A DNA stretch of 64,000 nt from CAYVVT01 sp964454335 (GTDB lineage Bacteria > Fidelibacterota > UBA8477 > JABMPR01). Location of the stretch: positions 1-64,000 of the forward strand of contig CAYVVT010000012.1 of the NCBI GenBank assembly GCA_964454335.1, written 5' to 3'. Positions 33,366 through 42,053 of the stretch are shown one piece after another (within the stretch, counting starts at the first letter, position 1; each line of letters opens with the position of its first letter). The position numbers and the translations under genes are program-made. The notes below the pieces were generated by a model. The model had not been told where the DNA came from and ran no database searches. It saw nothing but the letters and a program-made list of their open reading frames with translations.

Positions 33366-33796
33366 TGGAGGACCTGTCACTGCATATCATGGATATCATG
33401 GAGAATTCTCTCCGGGCCGGTGCGGGCTCAGTGCACCTCAGGATCGAGGAGAACAAAGCAGATGGTATCCTCATCCTGGAGATCGGGGACGACGGTGCGG
33501 GGATGGATTCGCAGGTGGTGAGATCCGTATCCGACCCATTCTATACCACCAAGCCGAACAAGCGTATCGGTATGGGCATCTCACTGCTGATCCAGTCCTG
33601 CGAGGAAACAGGCGGCAGTGTGGAGATCAAGAGTGATATGAATAAGGGAACACAGATCAGAGCGGTGTTCCACACGAACAATATCGACATGAGACCTCTG
33701 GGTGATATCGAGGAGACGATGCGGGTGATGATCGCCACGCATCCTGAGGTCAATTTCAATTATGAACACCTAAGTGACAATGGGAGTTCGGCGTGA
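33365..33796 (+). CDS. Stand-alone HATPase domain protein
   Basis: 143 residues: LHIMDIMENSLRAGAGSVHL (N-box), EIGDDGAGMD (G1), DPFYTTKPNKRIGMGISLLI (G2) and KGTQIRAVF. It is a lone histidine-kinase-type ATPase domain with no dimerisation/His segment. A protein of the same type accompanies DRTGG and PHP genes in many [FeFe]-hydrogenase operons. It may phosphorylate a partner or work with the CBS-HATPase protein. It overlaps the next gene by four bases. Confidence 0.75.
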   Translation: MEDLSLHIMDIMENSLRAGAGSVHLRIEENKADGILILEIGDDGAGMDSQVVRSVSDPFYTTKPNKRIGMGISLLIQSCEETGGSVEIKSDMNKGTQIRAVFHTNNIDMRPLGDIEETMRVMIATHPEVNFNYEHLSDNGSSA

Positions 33797-36700
33797 TCAA
33801 ACTGACTATCAACGACGTCCAGGGTGAATTCAAAGAGGGTTCAACGCTGCTTGAGTGTATTCAGGGTCTCGGGCTGACGGTACCGACACTGTGTCATCAC
33901 AAGGCCTTGACACCCTATGGGTCCTGTAGACTGTGTCTGGTTGAGGTGCAGGAGGACGGGGGCGATCCTAAAGTACAGGCATCCTGTTCCTATCAGGCCC
34001 AGGACGGACTCAAGATCCTCACCAATTCACCCCGGGTCCTGGCTGCCCGGAAGATCATGTCAGAATTATTGCTGGCCCGTTGTCCGGAATCGGAGACCAT
34101 TCAGCGCATCGCCATGGAACACGGAGTCCAAGAGCCGCGCATCAGCAAGAAGAATGACGACTGTATCTATTGCGGTCTCTGCGAGAGGATGTGCCAGGAA
34201 CGCATGGGACGCTTCTCCCTGGGTTTTTCCGGCCGAGGTCCTGAGAAGCAGGTCGAACCGCCCTTTGGAGCCCATAACGAGCTGTGCTGGACCTGTGGCG
34301 CCTGTGATTTCATCTGTCCGGTGGGAAAGAAGATCTCCACTCTGTCTACCGATAAGACACCGATCCCCTTGCCGAATCCCTATAACATGGGTTTGGACGA
34401 AAAACCGGCCATTCACATCCTGTACCCCCAGGCTGTGCCGAATACGCCCGTCATCGATCGGGACAAGTGTATTCATCTGAATTACGATGATTGCCGCATC
34501 TGTGAAGAAGTGTGCGAAGCCCGGGCGATCGCTTACGACCAGGAAGAGGAAACAATCAAACTGGATGTAGGCGCTGTGATCCTGGCACCGGGATTTGAGG
34601 TGTTCGATCCATCGGTGAACGAAGAGCTGGGTTACGGCCGCTTCCCCAACGTCATCACTTCCCTGGAATTCGAACGTGTTCTATCAGCCTCAGGTCCCTA
34701 CTCGGGGGAAGTACTGCGGCCATTTGATCGCAAGAAACCTGAACGTATTGCCTTCCTGCAGTGTATCGGCTCAAGGGATACTGATCATGATTACTGCTCT
34801 TCCGTATGCTGCATGTACGCCACCAAGGAAGCGCTCATCGCCAAGGAGCACATGGGTGGTGATCTGGAATGCGATATCTTCTTCATGGACATCCGCGCCT
34901 TCAGCAAGGGTTTCGATGAATATTATCAGCGCGCCAAGGAGCAGGGCGTGAATTACATCCGCTGTCGTGTCGCCGAGATCGATGAGATCGATGGTTCCAG
35001 GAATCTTCGTATTGAATATCTCACTGAGGATGATCGTAAAGCCACTGCTGAATACGACCTCGTCGTACTGTCCGTTGGTATGCTTGCACCTGAGTCCGCA
35101 GAAGAGATTGCCGAGACCTTCGGTATTGAACTGAACGAACACGGTTTCTGCAAGACCTCCGTATTCAATCCTGTGAGTACCAGCCGCGAAGGGATCCTGG
35201 TATCCGGACCCTTCTCAGAGCCAAAGGACATCCCCGAGACGGTGATGCAGGCTTCAGGGGCTGCTGCGAACGTGATGAGCATGCTGAATGAAGCTCAGGG
35301 GAGCCTTATCACACCCAGGGAGTATCCGCCAGAGAAGGATGTCACCGGTGAGGATCCCCGGGTGGGAGTATTCATCTGTCATTGCGGGACCAACATCGCC
35401 GGTGTCGTGAACGTCCCCGACGTGGTGGAATATGCGCGATCGCTGCAGGATGTGGTCTTTGTCGAGAACAATCTTTATACCTGCTCAAACGATACGCAGG
35501 AGTTGATCAAGGAGAAGATCGAGGAGCACGAACTGAACCGGGTGGTAGTAGCATCCTGCACGCCCCGAACCCATGAACCGCTGTTCCGCAGTACCATCCG
35601 TGAGGCGGGTCTGAATCCCTATCTCTTTGAAATGGCCAATATCCGCGATCAGTGCTCCTGGGTGCATATGTTCGAACCCGACAAGGCCACAGAGAAATCC
35701 CGGGACCTGGTGAGAATGGCCGTAGCTAAGGCCAGACTGCTGGAACCGCTGGAAGAGCGCTCGCTGCCAGTGACCAAGGCAGCCCTGGTGATCGGGGGCG
35801 GACTGGCTGGAATGACATCAGCGCTGGAACTGGCCCAGCAGAAGTACGATGTCCATCTCGTGGAGCAGGAGCAGGAACTTGGTGGGCATCTCCGACAGAT
35901 CCATTATCTGCTGAACGGTGAGGAACCCCAGCAGGAGCTGGAAAAGGTGATCAAGCGGGTTCAGGACAACGAACACATACACCTTTACACTGAATCAACC
36001 ATAGACACCATCGCCGGATCGATTGGTAATTTCAAGACCACGATCGAAACCAAGGGTGCAACACAGGAATTTGACCATGGTATCGTGATCGTGGCCACCG
36101 GTGCCCAACCCTATAAACCGGAGGAGTACCTCTACGGCGAGGATGAAGGCGTTATCACCCAGGTTGAACTGGAACGACGACTGGCCACCAACGGCGACTG
36201 GTTCTCATTGGAGCAAAAGCAGGCTCCCAGGACCGTGGTCATGATCCAGTGCGTCGGATCGCGGGATGAAGAACGACCCTATTGCTCACGATTGTGCTGT
36301 ACGGAAGCGGTGAAGAATGCCCTCAAGATCAAGTCGGTCTCACCGGAGACCAACGTATACATCCTCTATCGTGATATCCGCACCTATGGTTTCAGGGAAA
36401 GCTATTACACCAAAGCCCGCCAGGAGGGCGTGGTCTTCGTACGTTATGATAGTGATGACAAGCCGGAAGTGTCCCGGAACGGCAGCGGATTGGAGATCGA
36501 GGTCTTGGACAAGACCCTGGGCGATAGGATCGGGATCAACGCCGATCTGCTGGTCCTCTCTGCCGGATTGATCCCGGGTGAAGGGAATGAGAGCATCGGC
36601 AAATTCCTGAAAGTACCTCTGGACAGCAACGGCTTCTTCCTTGAAGCCCACATGAAACTGCGGCCGGTTGACTTCGCTACCGAAGGGGTCTTCCTCGCAG

Positions 36701-37056
36701 GTCTGGCGCATTCGTCCAAAGCCATCGACGAAAGTGTCATCCAGGCCCAGGCAGCCGCGTCACGCGGGGCAACCGTGCTCTCAAAGGAATTCCTGGATCT
36801 CGAGGCAAATATCTCAGAGGTCATCGATGCCAATTGCGACGGCTGCGCCTACTGTGTGGAGCCCTGTCCCTTCTCCGCGATCACTCTCATCGAATTCATG
36901 CAGCAGGGCGCCATCAAGAAGGTAGTGGAGGTGAACGACTCGGCCTGCAAGGGCTGCGGCGGTTGTCAGGCCACATGCCCCAAACAGGGGATCATAGTGA
37001 GTGGATTCAAACTGGAACAGATATCGGCTCAGGTGAATGCCGTGCTGGGAGGTTGA
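33793..37056 (+). CDS. NuoG-HdrA(lacking N-terminus)-HdrA fusion, multi-FeS flavoprotein
   Basis: 1087 residues. Residues 1-200: a NuoG-like N-terminus with a plant-type [2Fe-2S] ferredoxin (TLCHHKALTPYGSCRLC) and Cys-rich clusters (CIYCGLCERMC, CWTCGACDFICP). Residues ~210-510: the C-terminal two-thirds of one HdrA (AVILAPGFEVFDP, FLQCIGSRDTDHDYCSSVCC, SKGFDEYYQRAKEQG), lacking its FAD-binding N-terminus. Residues ~525-1010: a complete HdrA with ICHCGTNI, Gly668-Gly673 of GGGLAG, and QCVGSRDEERPYCSRLCC. Residues ~1015-1075: two [4Fe-4S] motifs (CDGCAYCVEPCP, CKGCGGCQATCP). It is probably the electron-distributing core, with the second HdrA flavin a candidate bifurcation site. The missing N-terminus lies in the protein at 27895. 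Confidence 0.85.
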   Translation: MIKLTINDVQGEFKEGSTLLECIQGLGLTVPTLCHHKALTPYGSCRLCLVEVQEDGGDPKVQASCSYQAQDGLKILTNSPRVLAARKIMSELLLARCPESETIQRIAMEHGVQEPRISKKNDDCIYCGLCERMCQERMGRFSLGFSGRGPEKQVEPPFGAHNELCWTCGACDFICPVGKKISTLSTDKTPIPLPNPYNMGLDEKPAIHILYPQAVPNTPVIDRDKCIHLNYDDCRICEEVCEARAIAYDQEEETIKLDVGAVILAPGFEVFDPSVNEELGYGRFPNVITSLEFERVLSASGPYSGEVLRPFDRKKPERIAFLQCIGSRDTDHDYCSSVCCMYATKEALIAKEHMGGDLECDIFFMDIRAFSKGFDEYYQRAKEQGVNYIRCRVAEIDEIDGSRNLRIEYLTEDDRKATAEYDLVVLSVGMLAPESAEEIAETFGIELNEHGFCKTSVFNPVSTSREGILVSGPFSEPKDIPETVMQASGAAANVMSMLNEAQGSLITPREYPPEKDVTGEDPRVGVFICHCGTNIAGVVNVPDVVEYARSLQDVVFVENNLYTCSNDTQELIKEKIEEHELNRVVVASCTPRTHEPLFRSTIREAGLNPYLFEMANIRDQCSWVHMFEPDKATEKSRDLVRMAVAKARLLEPLEERSLPVTKAALVIGGGLAGMTSALELAQQKYDVHLVEQEQELGGHLRQIHYLLNGEEPQQELEKVIKRVQDNEHIHLYTESTIDTIAGSIGNFKTTIETKGATQEFDHGIVIVATGAQPYKPEEYLYGEDEGVITQVELERRLATNGDWFSLEQKQAPRTVVMIQCVGSRDEERPYCSRLCCTEAVKNALKIKSVSPETNVYILYRDIRTYGFRESYYTKARQEGVVFVRYDSDDKPEVSRNGSGLEIEVLDKTLGDRIGINADLLVLSAGLIPGEGNESIGKFLKVPLDSNGFFLEAHMKLRPVDFATEGVFLAGLAHSSKAIDESVIQAQAAASRGATVLSKEFLDLEANISEVIDANCDGCAYCVEPCPFSAITLIEFMQQGAIKKVVEVNDSACKGCGGCQATCPKQGIIVSGFKLEQISAQVNAVLGG

Positions 37057-37058
37057 TC

Positions 37059-37469
37059 ATGGCAGATGATTACGAACCGAAGATCCTCGCATTCTGCTGT
37101 AACTGGTGTTCCTACGCCGGTGCGGACCTGGCTGGTGTGTCACGCCTGCAGTATCCCACCAATGTCCGGATCATCCGGGTGATGTGCTCCAGTATGGTCC
37201 ATCCAAACCTCGTCATCGACGCCCTTACCAACGGCGTAGACGGCGTCATCATGTGCGGCTGCCATATCGGCGACTGCCACTATCTCGAAGGGAATATCAC
37301 CGCGGAGAAGCGTGCAGATGCCATTACCCTCATGCTGGAGGATTTCGGCCTTGAGGACGAACGCTTCAGGCTGGAATGGGTATCTGCATCCGAAGGACCA
37401 CGCTTCGCCCAGGTGATGACAGATATGGTTGATCAGGTGAAAGCGCTGGGGCCGAATCCCTACTCTTGA
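37059..37469 (+). CDS. mvhD: MvhD-type iron-sulfur linker subunit
   Basis: 136 residues. FCCNWCSYAGADLAG, VMCSSM and CGCHIGDCHYLEGN give the five conserved cysteines of MvhD, the [2Fe-2S] protein that connects [NiFe] hydrogenase to HdrA in Mvh-Hdr complexes. The ATG at 37059 follows GGGAGGTTGATC just after the previous stop; the longer in-frame extension to 36834 lies inside the preceding gene and is rejected. Confidence 0.88.
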   Translation: MADDYEPKILAFCCNWCSYAGADLAGVSRLQYPTNVRIIRVMCSSMVHPNLVIDALTNGVDGVIMCGCHIGDCHYLEGNITAEKRADAITLMLEDFGLEDERFRLEWVSASEGPRFAQVMTDMVDQVKALGPNPYS

Positions 37470-37482
37470 TACTGAGGAAGGA

Positions 37483-37686
37483 ATGACTGTGGACAATTTC
37501 AGGCTATTTGAGGATCAGAAATTCGGCTGGGACGGCACGGAGTACGATTCCATGGAAGCTGCCCGTGAAAAGGCCAAGGAATATGAGAAGAACGGTTTTG
37601 ATATAGAGATAGTAGAAGAGGACGAAGGCTACTACGTCTTCAGCAGGAGGATAGTAACCGAAATTCAGGTAGAAGGAGGGCCGTGA
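37483..37686 (+). CDS. Small acidic protein of the hydrogenase operon
   Basis: 67 residues, no cysteine, strongly acidic and lysine-containing: NFRLFEDQKFGWDGTEYDSM, then AAREKAKEYEKNGFDIEIVE and EDEGYYVFSRRIVTEI. It looks like a compact alpha/beta domain. GAGGAAGGA directly precedes the ATG. I recognise no family. Its position between mvhD and the hydrogenase small subunit suggests an assembly or regulatory role specific to the complex. Confidence 0.6.
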   Translation: MTVDNFRLFEDQKFGWDGTEYDSMEAAREKAKEYEKNGFDIEIVEEDEGYYVFSRRIVTEIQVEGGP

Positions 37687-37745
37687 CCACGACGTTTTAC
37701 TGGGAGCATCTGCCGAAAGTATTACCGATAGGAGAGTTCGAATAA
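37683..37745 (+). CDS. Possible 20-residue micro-protein
   Basis: GTG at 37683 overlaps the stop of the preceding gene (GTGA) and follows AAGGAGGGCC. It opens a 20-codon frame (MTTTFYWEHLPKVLPIGEFE) ending in TAA, before the strong ribosome-binding site of the next gene. The translational-coupling arrangement is the same as for real genes in this operon, but the length makes coding uncertain. Confidence 0.3.
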   Translation: MTTTFYWEHLPKVLPIGEFE

Positions 37746-37766
37746 TTATAAAAGGAGGAGAGATTC

Positions 37767-38705
37767 ATGGCAAAAGTTGCTGAAGAATGGCTGAACATCT
37801 GTGGCGGATGTGAAGTGGCCATTCTCGACCTCGGGGAGAAACTCCTCGATGTCCTGCCGTCTCTCGAGTTTGTTCATATGCCGGTCCTGATGGATCACAA
37901 GTATTTCGGGCAGCTGGGCGAACGAGATGAGATGGAGATCCCTGAAGCCGATGTGGGGATGATATCGGGCGGCGTACGTAACGAGAAGGAGAAGCATGTT
38001 GCCGAAGAGATGCGCAGGAAGTGCAAGACACTTATCGCACTCGGTTCCTGTGCCAGTTTTGGGGGCATCCCCGCGCTGGCGAACATGTATCCGCTTGAAG
38101 ATCTGTATGAGAAAGTCTACCGGGATTCGGTGACCACGGAAGCGGGGGAAAACCCAGACCAGGACATACCGCCCCTGTTGGACAGGGTGTATGCGCTGGA
38201 TGAGGTTGTGGACGTGGACCTGGTCCTGCCAGGCTGTCCGCTGAATCCGGCCATCATCCTGGATGCCCTGACAGCTCTCCTGGAGGGCAAGCCCTTCGAG
38301 CTGCCTGAACGCAGTGTGTGTGACGACTGTCCAACGCATCGCGAGGAGAAGAGTGATGTGGGTCTGAAACGACCGCTTCAGGACGTTGATTTCACACCGG
38401 GTGAGTACGAGAACCTGCGCTGTTTCAATGAACAGGGTGTGCTCTGTCTGGGACCTGTCACCAGGTCCGGTTGCGGCAAGCAGTTCAATGGCAATGGTCA
38501 GCAGATCCCACGCTGTGTAAAGGGTTACATGCCCTGTCGTGGCTGCTTCGGTCCCATCCGGGAAGGTGCCAAACCGCTGGTGGATATGATGACGGCCATG
38601 TCAAGTATCGGTCTTGATGCAAAACTCATCGACGACCGCCGGGCACTGCTGAACAGGTACATAGGCGCACAGAACCGCTTAAGACCTTTACCGGCGAGGA
38701 GGTGA
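37767..38705 (+). CDS. mvhG: [NiFe] hydrogenase small subunit, group 3c-like (MvhG)
   Basis: 312 residues, no Tat signal, so cytoplasmic. LNICGGCEVAILDL (Cys12, Cys15), IALGSCASFGGIPAL, LVLPGCPLNP and later CLGPVTRSGCGKQ, RCVKGYMPCRGCFGP supply the ligands of the proximal and additional [4Fe-4S] clusters. This pattern matches F420-non-reducing Mvh-type small subunits. It transfers electrons from the [NiFe] site to MvhD. AAAGGAGGAGAG gives a very strong ribosome-binding site. Confidence 0.9.
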   Translation: MAKVAEEWLNICGGCEVAILDLGEKLLDVLPSLEFVHMPVLMDHKYFGQLGERDEMEIPEADVGMISGGVRNEKEKHVAEEMRRKCKTLIALGSCASFGGIPALANMYPLEDLYEKVYRDSVTTEAGENPDQDIPPLLDRVYALDEVVDVDLVLPGCPLNPAIILDALTALLEGKPFELPERSVCDDCPTHREEKSDVGLKRPLQDVDFTPGEYENLRCFNEQGVLCLGPVTRSGCGKQFNGNGQQIPRCVKGYMPCRGCFGPIREGAKPLVDMMTAMSSIGLDAKLIDDRRALLNRYIGAQNRLRPLPARR

Positions 38706-38709
38706 TGAT

Positions 38710-40155
38710 ATGGGTAAACAAATAGTCATACAACCTGTCTCCCGTATCGAAGGTCATGCCAAGGTCCAGATCCAGCTCGACGATTCAGGAAATGTCGCTG
38801 ACACCCAGGTGAATGTAGTGGAGCTGAGAGGCTTCGAGAAATTCTGCATCGGACGTCCGGTGGAGGAACTCCCTCGCATCGTCACCAGTATCTGCGGTGT
38901 CTGCCCCTGGTCACATCACCTGGCTTCCGCCAAGACGAATGACGCCGTGTTCGGTGTCGAACCACCGCCTACCGGCAGGTTACTCCGCGAACTGTGTAAC
39001 AGCATCGCGTATACCGAGGAACACATCCTCCATTTCTTCTTCCTGGCCGGACCGGACTTTGTCATGGGACCGGATGCCGACTATTCGGTGAGGAACGTCA
39101 TCGGTATCGCCCAGAGTAATCCCGAGATCGGACAGAAGGTGATCCGCAACCGGCATCTGGGTTGTGAAATGCTGGAGATCGTCTCCGGTAAGTCCATCCA
39201 TCCGGTGACCGCTGTGCCTGGTGGTTTCAGCAAACCACTTACTGAGGCAGAACGTGAAGAGGTCCTGCCCATGGCCGAGGAGGTCCTGGAATTCGCCAAG
39301 TTCACCATGGCCTTTGCCAAGGAGAACATCTTCCCGCCGTACCTGGAAACGGTGAAAAGTCTGGGTGTGATCAACACTGGTTTTATGGGTACCGTTACCG
39401 ATGATGGAACAATGAACCTCTATGATGGTAAGTTGAGGCTCATGAAGCCGGATGGTTCCTATGAGGATTTCGCCGCTGCTCAGTATACGGATTACATATC
39501 CGAGAAGATCGCTGAGTGGACCTACCTGAAGTTCCCCTATGCCAAGACCTGGAACGAGGGCTTCTCAATGGATATCGAGAATCCCAAAGGGATCTATCGT
39601 ACCAATTCCCTGGCCAGGATCAATGTGGCGGACAAGATGGCCACACCGCTGGCGCAGCAGGAATTCGAGGAATTCCGTGCACAGTTCGGCCGTCCGGCAC
39701 AGCTGACCCTGCTCTATCACTGGGCTCGGCTCATCGAGCTGCTCTACAACGCGGAACGTGCAGTCGAATTGCTGAATGATCCCGAGATCATCGGTACTGA
39801 GACCAGGGTTCCGGTAACACCACGAGCCGCCAGGGGAGTCGGTTCGGTGGAAGCACCGCGTGGAACACTCATCCATGATTATGAGACCGATGAGAATGGT
39901 CTGGTCACCAATGTGAACCTTATCGTGGGGACCACGCATAACAACGCTCCCATCAACATGTCAGCCCATCAATCTGCAAAATCGCTGATCAAGGATGGCA
40001 ACTATGATGAGGGTATTCTCAACATGGTTGAAATGTCCATCAGGGCTTACGATCCCTGTCTGTCCTGTGCGACGCACAACCTTGATGGTCGGATCGCAGT
40101 GCGGGTGGACATCGTTGATGCCAAGGGTGAGCTGCTGGATTCGTTCAGCAACTGA
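38710..40155 (+). CDS. mvhA: [NiFe] hydrogenase large subunit, group 3c-like (MvhA)
   Basis: 481 residues. It carries the catalytic Ni-Fe centre: the N-terminal motif SICGVCPWSHHLAS (Cys62, Cys65) and the C-terminal motif DPCLSCATH (Cys450, Cys453, His456). The 25 residues after His456 form a removable C-terminal extension, which fits processing by the maturation protease encoded at 42587. No selenocysteine codon is seen. The sequence type and the MvhD, HdrA and small-subunit neighbours indicate a group 3c-like bidirectional cytoplasmic enzyme. Confidence 0.92.
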   Translation: MGKQIVIQPVSRIEGHAKVQIQLDDSGNVADTQVNVVELRGFEKFCIGRPVEELPRIVTSICGVCPWSHHLASAKTNDAVFGVEPPPTGRLLRELCNSIAYTEEHILHFFFLAGPDFVMGPDADYSVRNVIGIAQSNPEIGQKVIRNRHLGCEMLEIVSGKSIHPVTAVPGGFSKPLTEAEREEVLPMAEEVLEFAKFTMAFAKENIFPPYLETVKSLGVINTGFMGTVTDDGTMNLYDGKLRLMKPDGSYEDFAAAQYTDYISEKIAEWTYLKFPYAKTWNEGFSMDIENPKGIYRTNSLARINVADKMATPLAQQEFEEFRAQFGRPAQLTLLYHWARLIELLYNAERAVELLNDPEIIGTETRVPVTPRAARGVGSVEAPRGTLIHDYETDENGLVTNVNLIVGTTHNNAPINMSAHQSAKSLIKDGNYDEGILNMVEMSIRAYDPCLSCATHNLDGRIAVRVDIVDAKGELLDSFSN

Positions 40156-40168
40156 GACCAGGAGATCC

Positions 40169-40244
40169 AGGCACACCTGCCCCATTCACGCAGGTGCCTG
40201 ACAACAACAAGGGGTACGGTCACTTTCCAGGCGATCGTACCCCT
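40169..40244 (+). terminator. Two tandem hairpins after the hydrogenase genes
   Basis: The first hairpin is AGGCA(CA)CCTG against CAGGTGCCT (about 40169-40199). The second is AGGGGTACG (40210-40218) against CGTACCCCT (40236-40244), followed by GTCTCTTC. The second is terminator-like though its T-run is poor. Together they could attenuate read-through into the histidine kinase gene. Confidence 0.5.
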
Positions 40245-40282
40245 GTCTCTTCATGGAACCCGAATGGGAAGGTAGTCCTTCT

Positions 40283-42025
40283 ATGGAACCGATAGATAAT
40301 ATCAGAGCGAACAAAGGTCAATTGAAGGGCGGTCTGTTCAAACACAAACGCAGGTTCATCACCCATGCGACTGAATTGTCCAGCCTGGCCTTGCGCTCCC
40401 AGGATGCCCTGGCTGCGATGCTGGCGATCATCAAAGAACTGTTTGATGCCGCGGTTTGTTCTCTGTTCCTGCATGATCCGGAGGGCGATCATCTCGAGTT
40501 GATAACTGGATCCGCTACTGATCGCAAGTTCTTCAGCACATCATCCCTGCGTACCGATGAGGGCATCTGTGGCTGCGTCTTTCAGAATGAGACTCCATAT
40601 ACCAGTGGGGACACCGCTCTGAACATCGTGGTGGGTACCGAACTGGCCAGGGGATCAAGCACAATGCCGGTGATGGCAGCTCCGCTGATGCTGTCGGAGC
40701 TGTGCCTGGGCACAGTGGTCGTATTGCGTCATGGATCAAGAGTCTTTAATGCGGATGAAGTGGAACAACTCAACCGTTTGACCGAGGGGCTTGCACTCAC
40801 CGTGGAGAATGAGCACCTCTTCGAGAAATGCTGCCACCAACTGGCCCAGCGGAACAGGATGCTGGATATCGCCAAAGAGGTGAACACCAGCCGAGAACTT
40901 GAAGACTTGCTGAATTACATTGTCGTTACTGCAGCGGAATTGCTGAACGCCGAAGCAAGCTCCTTACTCCTGCGAGAGGGTGAAGAGCTCCGTTTCGAGA
41001 TCGCTTTTGGTGAAAAAGCTGCCGAGATCAAGGAGTTCAAAGTACCACTGGGAGCCGGGATCGCTGGAGCTGTTGCACTCTCAGGTGAATCCACCTTCCT
41101 GAATGAGATCGATGTTGAAGGTTCGAACATATTCAAGGAGATCGACGAGAAATCAGGTTTCCAGACCCGTAACCTTATCTGTGTTCCCCTGAGGGTGAAG
41201 GATCGGATCATCGGTGTCGTCGAGGTGATAAACACCCGGGACAAGGATGTCTTCAGCAGGGACGACATCGCTCTGCTGGAAGGTTTCGCCAGTGAGGCAG
41301 CCATTGCCCTGGAACGCGCACAACTGGTGGAGGAACGGATCCAATCCGAACGGCTGGCTACCATCGGCCGAACCGTATCAGGACTGGCTCACTGCATCAA
41401 GAATATTACCAATGCTCTGAAGGCTGGTGAATACATCGTGGAAAAGGGATTTCGGGACGACAGCATGGAGGGTTTGAGGAAGGGCTGGGATATCATGAGA
41501 AGCGGCAGCGAACGGATCAGGTCACTGGTGCTGGACATGCTGACTATCGCCAAGAAGCGGGAACCGGAATATTCCACCTGCTATCCTCACGAGATCGCAG
41601 AGGACGTTGTCGAAATGGTGGCCGGGGAAGCACGGGAGAAGAGTATTCGTATAGAAACCTCCTTCGATCCCGACATCGGTCCGGTCCAGGTTGACCGCAA
41701 CAATATCTTCCGTTGTCTGCTGAACCTGAACTCGAATGCCCTGGATGCCTGTCCAGAAGGAGAGGGACAGATCTGCGTTGAAAGCTTCATGCACGAGACC
41801 GGGGATCTGTTTGGATATCGGATCAGGGATAACGGACACGGGATCACCAGGGATGACCAGAAGAAGCTGTTCCACGAATTTTTCAGTACCAAGGGCTCCA
41901 AGGGTACTGGTCTGGGTCTGAGCGTCACCTCTGCGATAGTCAAGGAACATGGTGGGTCGATCCGCTGTGAATCAGAACCTGGGGAAGGAACCGTATTTAC
42001 CATCGAACTGCCCGTAAGGCATTGA
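40283..42025 (+). CDS. GAF-domain sensor histidine kinase
   Basis: About 580 residues, no membrane segment. Two GAF-like domains (residues ~30-185 and ~195-355) are followed by a DHp helix with the probable phospho-acceptor His370 in SGLAHCIKNI. An HATPase domain comes next (NLNSNALDACPEG N-box, RDNGHGITRDD, STKGSKGTGLGLS). It is a cytoplasmic sensor, presumably of a small ligand or redox state. ATG 40283 follows GGGAAGG; the upstream ATG at 40253 has no ribosome-binding site. The receiver protein follows 28 bases after the stop, and both sit between the hydrogenase genes and the maturation protease. Confidence 0.85.
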   Translation: MEPIDNIRANKGQLKGGLFKHKRRFITHATELSSLALRSQDALAAMLAIIKELFDAAVCSLFLHDPEGDHLELITGSATDRKFFSTSSLRTDEGICGCVFQNETPYTSGDTALNIVVGTELARGSSTMPVMAAPLMLSELCLGTVVVLRHGSRVFNADEVEQLNRLTEGLALTVENEHLFEKCCHQLAQRNRMLDIAKEVNTSRELEDLLNYIVVTAAELLNAEASSLLLREGEELRFEIAFGEKAAEIKEFKVPLGAGIAGAVALSGESTFLNEIDVEGSNIFKEIDEKSGFQTRNLICVPLRVKDRIIGVVEVINTRDKDVFSRDDIALLEGFASEAAIALERAQLVEERIQSERLATIGRTVSGLAHCIKNITNALKAGEYIVEKGFRDDSMEGLRKGWDIMRSGSERIRSLVLDMLTIAKKREPEYSTCYPHEIAEDVVEMVAGEAREKSIRIETSFDPDIGPVQVDRNNIFRCLLNLNSNALDACPEGEGQICVESFMHETGDLFGYRIRDNGHGITRDDQKKLFHEFFSTKGSKGTGLGLSVTSAIVKEHGGSIRCESEPGEGTVFTIELPVRH

Positions 42026-42053
42026 GGTGTTGGATGAATGAGGAGAAAGCAAG

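Noticed and set aside
36834..37058. 75-codon N-terminal extension of mvhD
   Set aside because: It lies inside the HdrA fusion gene in another frame. The ATG at 37059 has a proper ribosome-binding site and gives the standard MvhD length.
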